Shown in pieces: positions 9,154 through 17,172 of a DNA stretch of 64,000 nt. Each line of letters starts with the position of its first letter. Within the stretch, counting starts at the first letter, position 1. Below the pieces are notes generated by a model that saw only the letters and a program-made list of their open reading frames with translations, searched no databases and was not told the origin of the DNA. Position numbers and translations under genes: made by a program. This stretch comes from Criblamydia sequanensis CRIB-18. Lineage in GTDB: Bacteria; Chlamydiota; Chlamydiia; Chlamydiales; Criblamydiaceae. Location of the stretch: NCBI RefSeq assembly GCF_000750955.1, contig NZ_CCEJ010000003.1, forward strand, positions 496,001 through 560,000, written 5' to 3'.

Positions 9154-10434
9154 ATGCTTTTCTCTTTATTCTATAACATTTCTTTGCTTCTATATTTTCT
9201 TTTAAGCGCTCCCTACTTATTGATTAGAAGTATTAAAAACCCGAAGTACGGCTTAAGCCTAATCAAAAAGTTTGGGTTTTCACTTCACAACGCAAGTCTT
9301 GGTAAAAAAATCATATGGGTTCATGCCGTTTCGCTTGGTGAAACAAGGGGAGCCCAAACACTTGTAAAACTGCTAAAAGAAAAGTTTCAAAATAGCTTAA
9401 TTGTTTTTACAACAACGACAGTAACAGGTCAAGAAGAGGCTAAAAAAAATATTAAAGCCGATTTTTTTGGCTATCTGCCTTGGGATTTATCTTTTATTAT
9501 CTTCCCTCTCGTAAAACGTGTGAATCCCTCGCTTGTCCTTCTTATAGAATCTGATTTTTGGCCCAATTTTTTAGCAGCTTGCAAGAAAAATAAGGCTAAT
9601 ATTGTTCTTGTAAACGGAAAAATCAGTGAAAAATCCTTAAATCGCCTACTAAAATTTCCTTCGATAAAAGAAAAAATTATTAATCGCATCGATTGTTTTT
9701 GTCTGCAAAGCGAGGACTACAAAAAGCGTTTTTTGGCCCTCGGGGTAAAAGAGAATAAAATCCATGTCACAGGGAATATTAAGTTAGATTTATCGGTAGA
9801 TGAGAATGTGGATGCCGCTCTAATTCAAAAATTAAGCCTTGCAGAAGACGATTTTGTGCTTGTCTTTGGTTCCAGCCACTTTAACGAGGAAGATCAATTT
9901 ACAGGTGTTTTAAATGAGATTTGGAAAAAACATCCGCATGTTAAGGCCGTCTTGGTTCCAAGACACCCGGAACGGTTTAATGAAGTCGCCGATAGATTAA
10001 AAAAGAATCAAGTCGATTTTCTCCGCTACTCGGAAATAGGGGAGGGAAGACACAAAAAAAAGCTCATTCTTTTGGATCAAATGGGCCTTCTTATGAAGTG
10101 TTACCGCCATGCTCATGCAGCGGTTGTCGGAGGCAGCTTCATTAAAAGCGTCGGGGGCCATAATATTTTAGAGCCATGTTCTTTTGGCATTCCTGTCGTT
10201 TTCGGCCCTTATATGCACTCTCAACCGGAACTTGTTCGGCTTGCGAAAGAGTATAACGTTGGTTATCAAGTGGATATGAAAAATCTTTCAAATTGCCTCT
10301 CAGAATTGATAGCAAATAATAATTTAAGAACACATCTTGGAGAAAATGGCAGAAAGCTTATCCAAGATAGCTCAGGAAGTTCTTTTAGAACATTAAAAAT
10401 AATCGAAAATAGCCTTGAAAAAGGAGTTTTCTGA
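9154..10434 (+). CDS. waaA: 3-deoxy-D-manno-octulosonic acid (Kdo) transferase
   Basis: 426 residues. An N-terminal membrane anchor spans about 5-25. The first GT-B domain has HAVSLGETRGAQTL with the expected catalytic Glu 63. The second domain has FGSSHFNEED and the sugar-nucleotide block GGSFIKSVGGHNILEP. It transfers Kdo from CMP-Kdo to lipid A precursor at the inner membrane. Chlamydial WaaA proteins are known to be multifunctional and to build the genus-specific Kdo epitope; how many Kdo this one adds cannot be read from sequence. KdsB, which makes CMP-Kdo, is at 59430. In C. trachomatis the orthologue (gseA, CT208) is next to pfkA, as it is loosely here. Confidence 0.96.
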   Translation: MLFSLFYNISLLLYFLLSAPYLLIRSIKNPKYGLSLIKKFGFSLHNASLGKKIIWVHAVSLGETRGAQTLVKLLKEKFQNSLIVFTTTTVTGQEEAKKNIKADFFGYLPWDLSFIIFPLVKRVNPSLVLLIESDFWPNFLAACKKNKANIVLVNGKISEKSLNRLLKFPSIKEKIINRIDCFCLQSEDYKKRFLALGVKENKIHVTGNIKLDLSVDENVDAALIQKLSLAEDDFVLVFGSSHFNEEDQFTGVLNEIWKKHPHVKAVLVPRHPERFNEVADRLKKNQVDFLRYSEIGEGRHKKKLILLDQMGLLMKCYRHAHAAVVGGSFIKSVGGHNILEPCSFGIPVVFGPYMHSQPELVRLAKEYNVGYQVDMKNLSNCLSELIANNNLRTHLGENGRKLIQDSSGSSFRTLKIIENSLEKGVF

Positions 10435-10517
10435 TTTTTTTTTAGAAATGCTCTTGTGAAATAAAGAGCTTATCTGTTATGTTTTTACTTTCAATATCTG
10501 ATAAATGTTAATCTTAT

Positions 10518-10590
10518 CGCGGGGTGGAGCAGGGGTTAGCTCGTTGGGCTCATAACCCAAAGGTCGGAGGTTCGAATCCTTCCCCCGCTA
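10518..10590 (+). tRNA. Initiator tRNA-fMet (CAT)
   Basis: Folded by hand. The acceptor is CGCGGGG with CCCCGCT, the D-arm is GAGC/GCTC, and the anticodon arm is TTGGG CTCATAA CCCAA. The T-arm is GGAGG TTCGAAT CCTTC, and the discriminator is A. Initiator marks are three G:C pairs at the bottom of the anticodon stem and an unpaired position 1-72. The mismatch is C1-U72, whereas E. coli has C1-A72. CCA is not encoded. Confidence 0.95.
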
Positions 10591-10601
10591 ATTGCGACTA
10601 A

Positions 10602-10674
10602 GGCGGTATAGCTCAGCTGGTAGAGCAACGGAATCATAATCCGTGTGTCCCTGGTTCGAGTCCAGGTGCCGCTA
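10602..10674 (+). tRNA. tRNA with CAT anticodon: elongator tRNA-Met (or lysidine-type tRNA-Ile2)
   Basis: The acceptor is GGCGGTA with TGCCGCT, which includes a G1-U72 wobble and a U6-G67 wobble. The D-arm is GCTC/GAGC and the anticodon arm is ACGGA ATCATAA TCCGT. The T-arm is CCTGG TTCGAGT CCAGG, and the discriminator is A. It lies 11 bases after the initiator tRNA and is probably processed from the same transcript. The lack of three G:C pairs and the paired 1-72 rule out an initiator. Elongator Met and TilS-modified Ile2 share the CAT anticodon and cannot be separated with certainty by eye. CCA is not encoded. Confidence 0.9.
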
Positions 10675-10684
10675 AAGAAATTAT

Positions 10685-10718
10685 CCCTTCCAAGGAAACT
10701 TGTGAAGGGCTTTTTTTT
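10685..10718 (+). terminator. Terminator of the tRNA pair
   Basis: Stem CCCTTC/GAAGGG continues with CAAG/CTTG around a GAAA loop, followed by C and eight T. It ends the two-tRNA transcript. A near-identical terminator follows the next gene at 11782. Confidence 0.9.
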
Positions 10719-10898
10719 GGCTAAAAAATCATAACTTTTGTCCTTCTTCTTAGATCCACTTCTTAATCATAATCTCTATTAAAAACCAGCGTACATTTAT
10801 GCATTCTTAGGTTAGGTTAATTAATTATTTACTGAATAATTCAATTTCTTTATAGTTTTTTATTTAAAATTTAATAAATTTTCATCTTGGAATATAAA

Positions 10899-11768
10899 AT
10901 GAATCTAACCATAAATTCAAATAATAACAATCGTCCTTCTTATGAAGCGTTAGACCCTGTAAGCTTTCTTCCAGATGAGCTTGTTATGGCTATTTTTTCT
11001 TGCCTAAATCTCTCCTCGCTTGGGACCATTGGCGCTATAAGCAAAAGCTGGAAACTACTAGCCGAAGACCCCGCTTTATGGAAAAACGCTATATATAGGG
11101 AAATAGCTTTCACAAATGATATCTGGGCGAAAGTGTTTGGGGAGGAGGTTGTAAAAGACGAGGATAGAAAAGAAGAATATTCTTCCTTTCCATGGAAAGA
11201 TTTCATTTCTGATTGCAGGAAATTTAAAAGCTTATTTCCCGAAAAAAATGCAAAAGAATTCCTCATGATTGTAAGGCTTCCTAAAACTCTTAATGGGCAG
11301 CTTAACTTAAAAAACCTTGGAGAACTCTCAAAAAAATGCTTTAAAGATAGTGAAACAGGTTACAATTTCATTTGGCCGACGGCAATGGAGGAGTTTGGAG
11401 AAAAATCAATTGATAAATCGGTGTGGGTGATCATGACAAAAGATGTCCTGCCTGGAAGTCGAAGTAAAAGTTATATCGAGCAACAAGAAATGGTCAGAGA
11501 GTTAGCTGAAAAAACTCTTACCGGTTACGGAATTTCAAATATACTAAAATATTCAGCTTGCATTTTGTCCCAATATTTTTTCGATCCAAATTATCGCTCA
11601 TTTAGCTCAAAGCCATGGACTTTTACACGCTCCACTGATCAGCTTAAGGGCAACCAAATAGTTGCCGGAGGCGTGTCTGCAAATGGTCTCACAATCTCTT
11701 TTAGTCAAGATGACAAACACACAGGGGTGGCTATCCTTCGCGACGAGTTTGAAAAAAACGTTAAATAG
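10899..11768 (+). CDS. F-box domain protein of a chlamydial paralog family
   Basis: 289 residues from the ATG at 10899. A TTG 12 bases earlier is also in frame but less likely. The F-box is at about residues 22-66 (SFLPDELVMAIFSCLNLSSLG, then S-K-S-W-K-L-L and LW). The rest contains IWPTAMEEFGE, WVIMTKDVLPGSRSKSY and SKPWTFTR. From memory these blocks recur in a large family of F-box proteins in Protochlamydia and relatives. Inference: a type III secreted effector that recruits host Skp1. There is no signal peptide. It is flanked by the tRNA terminator and its own terminator and is monocistronic. Upstream DNA is very AT-rich and the Shine-Dalgarno is weak. Confidence 0.85.
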   Translation: MNLTINSNNNNRPSYEALDPVSFLPDELVMAIFSCLNLSSLGTIGAISKSWKLLAEDPALWKNAIYREIAFTNDIWAKVFGEEVVKDEDRKEEYSSFPWKDFISDCRKFKSLFPEKNAKEFLMIVRLPKTLNGQLNLKNLGELSKKCFKDSETGYNFIWPTAMEEFGEKSIDKSVWVIMTKDVLPGSRSKSYIEQQEMVRELAEKTLTGYGISNILKYSACILSQYFFDPNYRSFSSKPWTFTRSTDQLKGNQIVAGGVSANGLTISFSQDDKHTGVAILRDEFEKNVK

Positions 11769-11781
11769 GATTTAGAAAATA

Positions 11782-11815
11782 CCCTTCTAAGAAACTTGTG
11801 AAGGGCTTTTTTTTG
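11782..11815 (+). terminator. Terminator of the F-box gene, a near copy of the tRNA terminator
   Basis: CCCTTC/GAAGGG stem, AAACTTG arm, then a C and eight T. It matches the tRNA terminator at 10685-10718 base for base over the right arm and into the following bases (TTTGCTAAAAA-like), so it is probably a duplicated segment. Confidence 0.85.
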
Positions 11816-11851
11816 CTAAAAATCCTTTTTTCCTGTACCACCTAAAAACAC

Positions 11852-11880
11852 TTGACAATTTCGATCTTTTTTCTAATAAC
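11852..11880 (+). promoter_or_regulatory. Putative sigma-66/70 type promoter of the choloylglycine-hydrolase-like gene
   Basis: A perfect -35 TTGACA at 11852-11857, a 17-base spacer and AATAAC at 11875-11880, which matches 4 of 6 bases of the -10 consensus. It lies 66 bases before the ATG, with GGAG ahead of the start codon. Confidence 0.6.
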
Positions 11881-11946
11881 CGCATGCAACCTTGTCTGTA
11901 GATTCTATACAGCTAGTTTTCATAACCCTGGAAAAATGGAGATTCA

Positions 11947-13059
11947 ATGAATTCAGATTTAAATGCGGCAAGATTGCCAAGTTTTGCATGCGGCGATTTT
12001 ATGGTGAGCGCAGAGGATGGTTCAAAATTTTGTGGTCGCTCGATGGAATTTTTATCAAGACAGTATGGAAGAATCGTCACTTTCAATCGAGATGAGCCGT
12101 TTGAAAGCATTGCTCCAGATAACACTAAAGGCTTGACATGGAGATCTAATCATGGCTTTACGGGCATTACGGCTTTTAATGATGGGCCGGTTGAAGGGTT
12201 AAATGAAGCCGGACTCTCCTTTGGAGTTTTAACTCTTGAAGAAACTGAATACCAGACAGTTGGGGAAGATCAAAAGGATAGGGCTCTTGCACTTTTGGAT
12301 GTGGGCAAGTGGATCTTGGGGAGTTTTGCGACTGTAGCTGAAGTTAAAGAAGCTCTTCCAAAAGTCTTAATTTGGGGGCAAGTGGTAGAAGCCCTTAACA
12401 AAGTTCCGGGGCTTCATATCGCTTTACATGACGCTGAAGGAAACAATGGGGTTATTGAGCTTATCGGCGGAAAAGTCAATTTTTATGATAACCCGAAGGG
12501 CGTCTTGACAAATGACCCAGAGCTTCCTTGGCAATTGAAAAATTTAGAGCAGTATGAAGAGCTTATCCCTGACATTACAAGTAAAGACCCTAAAGAAGTC
12601 TCTCGGGGTATGTTAGGATTGCCAGGAGATTGGTCGCCAATCAGCCGTTTTGTTCGCATTTCGATGATGACAAAGACTGTTAAACCTAATGACAGCTTTG
12701 AGGCTTTCAGCGCGTGTACTCATATTCTTAATGCGACAGATATTCCAAGCGGGGTGGTCGTGGCTGAGGTTGCAAGTGAAATACTTACTGCTACGACTTT
12801 ATGGGCAACCATAAAGGATTTAAAAGGCCGTGTATTCTACTACCGTCCTCATGGAGATACTACTTTTAGAGCGATCTACTTGAACAAAGTTCCTTTTAGC
12901 GCGGGAACTAATCATCCAAGTATACCCGTACACGCCGATAAACCGACGATCATTGATGTTACGGGAGAAGTTTCAAAAGAACCCCCAAGTTATTGGCCCG
13001 GCTTGCATTGGCTAATAGGAGGATCTTCTCAAGAAGATCGGAAAGACAAGCAATCTTAA
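11947..13059 (+). CDS. Choloylglycine hydrolase / penicillin V acylase family protein (linear amide C-N hydrolase)
   Basis: 370 residues. This is an Ntn-hydrolase fold candidate. The expected nucleophile is Cys 15 (FACGDF), then Arg 31 in GRSMEF, Asn in GVLTNDPELPW, and Arg in LPGDWSPISRFVR. All these positions correspond to the catalytic set of bile salt hydrolases and penicillin V acylases. Known: the N-terminal Cys must be freed by processing; here 14 residues precede it and they do not look like a signal peptide. The third catalytic position is Glu 34 rather than Asp, as in the GRSMEF subgroup. Substrates of the family include bile salts, penicillin V and N-acyl lactones. The substrate here is unknown and could be a host N-acyl amide or a bacterial signal. 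Confidence 0.9.
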   Translation: MNSDLNAARLPSFACGDFMVSAEDGSKFCGRSMEFLSRQYGRIVTFNRDEPFESIAPDNTKGLTWRSNHGFTGITAFNDGPVEGLNEAGLSFGVLTLEETEYQTVGEDQKDRALALLDVGKWILGSFATVAEVKEALPKVLIWGQVVEALNKVPGLHIALHDAEGNNGVIELIGGKVNFYDNPKGVLTNDPELPWQLKNLEQYEELIPDITSKDPKEVSRGMLGLPGDWSPISRFVRISMMTKTVKPNDSFEAFSACTHILNATDIPSGVVVAEVASEILTATTLWATIKDLKGRVFYYRPHGDTTFRAIYLNKVPFSAGTNHPSIPVHADKPTIIDVTGEVSKEPPSYWPGLHWLIGGSSQEDRKDKQS

Positions 13060-13107
13060 GTTTGCCTGTCTTTACGAAGGGACAGTAAGGAACTGTTCCT
13101 TTAACTA

Positions 13108-13521
13108 CTATGATTCTTTCCATTTAGAAAATTCGGCTTTAGTCGCCTTATCAGTTGAAATAGCTATAATTTTGTCAGCCAAGCCTATAAATTTTGCGTT
13201 ATAGTTATAATTTCCTGGGGTTGACCAGCGATAAGTAATTATAGCAATACGTATTAGAATATCATTTGTAATAAAACCTTGGGCTGTATAGGACCCGTCT
13301 TTAGAATAATTTTCTTTTAAGCTCCTAAGAGCTATGTCTAAGGCATCTGCCGGCTGTTTTCTAAAAAAATTCTCATAAATTGATTGAAAACCAATTTTTC
13401 CAGGGCTTTCGCCATTTTTGAAAAGCTGGCAAGTTTGGTTAAGTTTTTTTTGAAGCTTTGCTTCAATCGGAGATTGAGCCGGCGCTGAAGTTCCAATGGA
13501 TGAAAAATTGGTATTAATCAT
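13108..13521 (-). CDS. Hypothetical protein, 137 residues
   Basis: The protein starts MINTNFSSIGTSAP, with a Ser/Thr/Pro-rich, low-complexity N-terminus of about 18 residues. It continues as a mixed helical protein with several Tyr and Trp in the middle (TYRWSTPGNYNYN) and a charged end. There are no membrane segments and no family I recognise. An unstructured Ser/Thr-rich start is common in chlamydial type III substrates, but that is weak evidence. It converges with the hydrolase gene. A short imperfect hairpin around 13061-13100 lies between them. A very AT-rich 213-base gap separates it from the divergent gene at 13735. Confidence 0.6.
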   Translation of the reverse strand: MINTNFSSIGTSAPAQSPIEAKLQKKLNQTCQLFKNGESPGKIGFQSIYENFFRKQPADALDIALRSLKENYSKDGSYTAQGFITNDILIRIAIITYRWSTPGNYNYNAKFIGLADKIIAISTDKATKAEFSKWKES

Positions 13522-13734
13522 AAAGATTCCTTTTTGTAGTTATATTTATAATTATTTTTAAAATATTAATATTATATTAAATTATTAATTTACATTCTAT
13601 TAAATTTTCAATCCCCATAGTAATTACTAAAAATATATAATTAAACATATTTTAATTATATCTTTACACAATTCATAAACTAATTGTTTATAATTATTGA
13701 AATCACAAAACAAATAATAACAATTGGTTTATTT

Positions 13735-14217
13735 ATGAATATATTTCCGGCTCATCAAATGCTATGGAATCTAGCAGCCCAAAAAGAGGCTATGAGGACA
13801 GGCGTCTCTCAGTCTGCTGAGCCCCAAGGGAAAAAAGAGCCGTCGCTAATAGATGAAACTATTAAATCTGCGGTTTCTGAAATTATGGAAACAATCTCCC
13901 TCGCATCGGAGATGGACCCCTCTCAGATCTATGAAATTTTTATCCATCAAGAATTTTTAAGCCGTCAGGGAATGGAAATTGATGACCGGACTCATAACTT
14001 CGTTCTAAAGCTGCTTGAAAAGATTAACTTAAAGCTAAACCAAGGCGAGAACGCTGAAAAATATTCAAATTTCGTCCAGCATGTCTCGAAGTTTCAGGAT
14101 GCCAATCCTGACCTTATACAGCAATTAGTAGATGCCGCTTCTTTTCGCCGCATTATGTCTTTAAAAGACGCTATAGGCGATGATGAGTTTGCCCTTGATC
14201 AAATTATTTATAGTTAA
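13735..14217 (+). CDS. Hypothetical protein, 160 residues, mostly helical
   Basis: The start is the ATG at 13735 (MNIFPAHQMLWNL). A longer frame from a TTG at 13684 adds only AT-rich low-complexity residues. The sequence predicts long helices (IDETIKSAVSEIMETISLA, FVLKLLEKINLKLNQG), with no signal peptide, membrane segment or recognisable domain. The neighbour at 13108 is divergent and of similar size; I see no clear similarity between the two. A strong terminator follows. Function unknown. Confidence 0.6.
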   Translation: MNIFPAHQMLWNLAAQKEAMRTGVSQSAEPQGKKEPSLIDETIKSAVSEIMETISLASEMDPSQIYEIFIHQEFLSRQGMEIDDRTHNFVLKLLEKINLKLNQGENAEKYSNFVQHVSKFQDANPDLIQQLVDAASFRRIMSLKDAIGDDEFALDQIIYS

Positions 14218-14243
14218 TAATATAACCCCTTACCCTTTCGATT

Positions 14244-14290
14244 CTTCCCTATAAAAAAGTTCCTTTTTTAGGGGAAGGGTCGTTTTTTCT
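14244..14290 (+). terminator. Rho-independent terminator
   Basis: A long stem (CTTCCCTA-AAAAAG paired with CTTTTTTAGGGGAAG) around a short loop, then TTTTTT at 14283. It lies 27 bases after the stop of the 160-residue gene. Confidence 0.85.
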
Positions 14291-14371
14291 CTTTCTTACT
14301 CTTTCATATCTTATCATCCCTTTAATCTTCGTTCTTTTTATTTTTTTGTAACATTTAAACTTGGAAAACTT

Positions 14372-15553
14372 ATGTCACGTTGGTTTTTGCCTTTGCTTAT
14401 TTTATCTATTATTGTTTGTTGCATCGAAGTGGAAGTTTCAGCTCCCGGCTTTCCTGACATCGCAAAGAATTTTCACACCACTGAAAGCCTTATAGAGCTA
14501 ACGGTGGGCCTTAATTTTTTAGGGTTCTGCCTAAGTGCGCTTTTTTATGGCCCGCTCTCCCATAATTTCGGAAGGCGTCCCATTATGGTTTTTGGAAATG
14601 GTCTTTTGCTTTTAGGGGCGATCGGTTGTTTTTTGGCTCCGTCAATAAATTTTCTATTGGCGGCAAGGTTTTTACAAGGGCTAGGGGCTAGCACCTCAGC
14701 TGTCCTTGTCTTTACCATGATTGCCGATGTCTATCAGGGTTCAAAAGCAACAAAGCTTATTGGCAGGATGAATGCTATTTTAACCATTATTATGGCCTTA
14801 GCTCCATTAATCGGCTCTTTCATTAACAACCTAATCGGCTGGAGGGGAAATTACGGCTTTATTGCGCTCCTTTCTTTCTCGTCCTGGATCTCTTTGTATC
14901 TATACTTTCCTGAAACCCAAAAGAAGGAGAGTTTTATAAAGTTAAAAGACGTTCTAACACCTTATAAAAAACTCCTTTTAAGCCCTAAGTTTTTAGCCCT
15001 TTCGCTTGTTCCAAGCTTTTTCTATGCATCTTATATGGCCTTTATTACGCAAAGCCCCTTTTTATACAGGGAAGCTTTTGGTCTTTCCCTTTTGCAATAC
15101 ACCCTTCATCAAGGCCTAATCATCGGGTCCTTTTCTTTGGTTAGTTTTTTCTCCGATAAAATACTTAAAGCTTTAGAACCAAAAAGAACTGTAGCTTTAG
15201 GCTTATTTTTATGTGTTGCGACGGCCTTTTTAATGTTCTTCCTTACCCTATTTAACTTAAGTTCGCCTCTTGCCATGACCCTTTCCATGTCTTTTTTTAG
15301 CGCCGGCTTTGCAGCTTGCTACCCGGTCATCTTTACCGAGTCTTTTACCGTTTTTAGCGAACTAAAAGGCTTTGCATCTTCTCTTACCATGAGCCTTCGC
15401 GCCTTTCTTTGTTTTTTCCTTGTGGCACTAACCGGCTATTTTTATGAGGGGACTTCTTTTGCAGTCGCAATCGTTATCTTAAGCGCCATGGTCTTAAACT
15501 CTTTTCTCTTAATGCCTTTTTTCAAAGCTTTTGAGAAGTTTGCGAAGGAATAA
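14372..15553 (+). CDS. MFS exporter of the Bcr/CflA drug-resistance type
   Basis: 393 residues with 12 predicted membrane segments. The family blocks are YGPLSHNFGRRPIMVFG in the loop between helices 2 and 3, and RFLQGLGASTSAVL in helix 4, close to the Bcr/CflA pattern. Known: these are proton-driven exporters of drugs or metabolites in the inner membrane. The substrate is not predictable. It is separated by a terminator from the gene before it. sdaA follows after 125 bases with its own promoter. Confidence 0.85.
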   Translation: MSRWFLPLLILSIIVCCIEVEVSAPGFPDIAKNFHTTESLIELTVGLNFLGFCLSALFYGPLSHNFGRRPIMVFGNGLLLLGAIGCFLAPSINFLLAARFLQGLGASTSAVLVFTMIADVYQGSKATKLIGRMNAILTIIMALAPLIGSFINNLIGWRGNYGFIALLSFSSWISLYLYFPETQKKESFIKLKDVLTPYKKLLLSPKFLALSLVPSFFYASYMAFITQSPFLYREAFGLSLLQYTLHQGLIIGSFSLVSFFSDKILKALEPKRTVALGLFLCVATAFLMFFLTLFNLSSPLAMTLSMSFFSAGFAACYPVIFTESFTVFSELKGFASSLTMSLRAFLCFFLVALTGYFYEGTSFAVAIVILSAMVLNSFLLMPFFKAFEKFAKE

Positions 15554-15567
15554 TGAGTTTTCAGGAG

Positions 15568-15597
15568 TTGGCATTTTCGTAAATTAAATGATATAAT
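15568..15597 (+). promoter_or_regulatory. Putative promoter of sdaA
   Basis: TTGGCA at 15568-15573, an 18-base spacer, and a perfect TATAAT at 15592-15597. It lies 81 bases before the GTG start of sdaA, in the gap behind the MFS gene. Confidence 0.65.
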
Positions 15598-15678
15598 AGG
15601 ATTATCTCTCTCTTTAAAACTTCGTACTCAAATTCTTTAGCTTTAGAAAGCTCAAAAATAAGAAAAAAGGATCCATAG

Positions 15679-17058
15679 GTGGCTATAAGCATCTTTAATT
15701 TATTTTCAATAGGCATTGGTCCTTCAAGCTCCCATACGGTAGGCCCCATGAGGGCCTCTTTACGTTTTTCTCAAAAATTACAAGAGCTTGACCTCTTAAA
15801 AGAAGTAAAAAGCATAAGAGTTGAACTTTTTGGCTCTCTTGCGCTCACAGGAAAAGGGCATGGAACCGACAAAGCCATATTACTTGGATTAGGAGGTGAA
15901 ACCCCTCAAGACATTGATCCAAATAGCATTCCTGAAAAATTGGAAAAAATAAGAAGCTCGAAAGAATTGATCCTTCTAAAGGAACATAAAATTGCCTTTA
16001 ATGAAAGTCGGGAGCTTATTTTCCATAAAGACAAATTGCTTCCCTATCATCCTAACGGGATGAGGTTTACAGCTTTTGGAATGGATGGAATTCTTCTTGA
16101 AAAAGTTTATTATTCAGTAGGCGGAGGGTTTGTCGTTGAACATGATGAAGCCAAGCAAAATGAGAGTTTAGATCAAAACAAAACAAAAATTCCCTACCCT
16201 TTTAAAACCGCAGAAGAGCTTTTAAAACACTGTCAAAAGGCTCAAAAAAGCATTGCCGAAATTGTTTTGGAAAATGAGAAAGTTTGGAGATCCGAGGAGG
16301 AAATTCGTGAAGGAATTTTACATATTTGGGAGGTCATGCAGCTTTGTGTAAAAAGAGGCTGCGAACAAGGGGGGATTTTGCCGGGGGGGTTAAACTTAAG
16401 ACGCCGGGCCAAAAATCTCTATGATAAACTTTCAAAAGACGCTCCCAAAAAAGAAATGGCTCCATCCACCTTTCTTGAGTGGGTAAGCTTATGGGCTCTT
16501 GCTGTCAATGAAGAAAATGCGGCAGGCGGCCGTGTTGTAACAGCTCCGACAAATGGAGCGGCAGGGGGTATTCCAGCCGTTCTTCACTATTATGCTAAGC
16601 TTACGGAAAATCCGACGGAAGACGGCCTAATCGATTTTTTCCTAACCGCTACTGCGATTGGCATCCTTTATAAAGAAGGAGCTTCAATATCAGCGGCTGA
16701 AATGGGGTGCATGGGGGAGGTTGGTGTTGCCTGCTCAATGGCAGCTGCCGGCTTAACCGCAGCTTTGAAGGGTACGCCGCTACAAATTGAAAACGCCGCT
16801 GAAATTGGCATGGAGCATAACCTTGGTTTAACTTGCGATCCGGTGATGGGTCTTGTTCAAATCCCTTGCATTGAAAGAAACACAATGGGCGCGATTAAAG
16901 CAATCAATGCCGCGATCCTTGCTTTAAATGGAGATGGTTTACATAGAGTCTCTTTAGACCAAGTCATAAACACCATGCGGCAAACAGGCCGGGATATGCA
17001 ATCAATTTATAAGGAAACCTCTCTTGGAGGCTTAGCTGCCAACGTGCCTGAATGCTAA
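15679..17058 (+). CDS. sdaA: L-serine ammonia-lyase, iron-sulfur type
   Basis: 459 residues, the usual length for the one-chain enzyme. The GTG start gives an N-terminus that lines up with E. coli SdaA, including [15 protein letters not shown]. The serine-binding region has [14 protein letters not shown]. The Fe-S cysteines are seen in [16 protein letters not shown] and [16 protein letters not shown]. It converts L-serine to pyruvate and ammonia with a [4Fe-4S] cluster. Inference: it feeds host-derived serine into pyruvate metabolism. It has its own promoter and lies in an accessory stretch between waaA and pfp. Confidence 0.95.
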   Translation: MAISIFNLFSIGIGPSSSHTVGPMRASLRFSQKLQELDLLKEVKSIRVELFGSLALTGKGHGTDKAILLGLGGETPQDIDPNSIPEKLEKIRSSKELILLKEHKIAFNESRELIFHKDKLLPYHPNGMRFTAFGMDGILLEKVYYSVGGGFVVEHDEAKQNESLDQNKTKIPYPFKTAEELLKHCQKAQKSIAEIVLENEKVWRSEEEIREGILHIWEVMQLCVKRGCEQGGILPGGLNLRRRAKNLYDKLSKDAPKKEMAPSTFLEWVSLWALAVNEENAAGGRVVTAPTNGAAGGIPAVLHYYAKLTENPTEDGLIDFFLTATAIGILYKEGASISAAEMGCMGEVGVACSMAAAGLTAALKGTPLQIENAAEIGMEHNLGLTCDPVMGLVQIPCIERNTMGAIKAINAAILALNGDGLHRVSLDQVINTMRQTGRDMQSIYKETSLGGLAANVPEC

Positions 17059-17115
17059 CTCTTTAACTAAATCATTTTTAGTCTTTTAAGCATTTTACAT
17101 CCAAAAGGACTTTTC

Positions 17116-17145
17116 TTGGCGATTTAGTTCTCTTTTCGGTAATAT
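17116..17145 (+). promoter_or_regulatory. Possible promoter of the hydrolase-pfp unit
   Basis: TTGGCG, an 18-base spacer, then TAATAT (4 of 6 bases of the -10 consensus), 27 bases before the hydrolase ATG. Weak but well placed. Confidence 0.4.
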
Positions 17146-17172
17146 GAAAATTAGATTCAAATAAGGGTTTTT

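Noticed and set aside
13061-13100. A strong terminator between the hydrolase-like gene and the gene at 13108
   Set aside because: Several short overlapping inverted repeats (CTGTC/GACAG, AGGAAC/GTTCCT) occur, but none has a long stem followed by a T-run.
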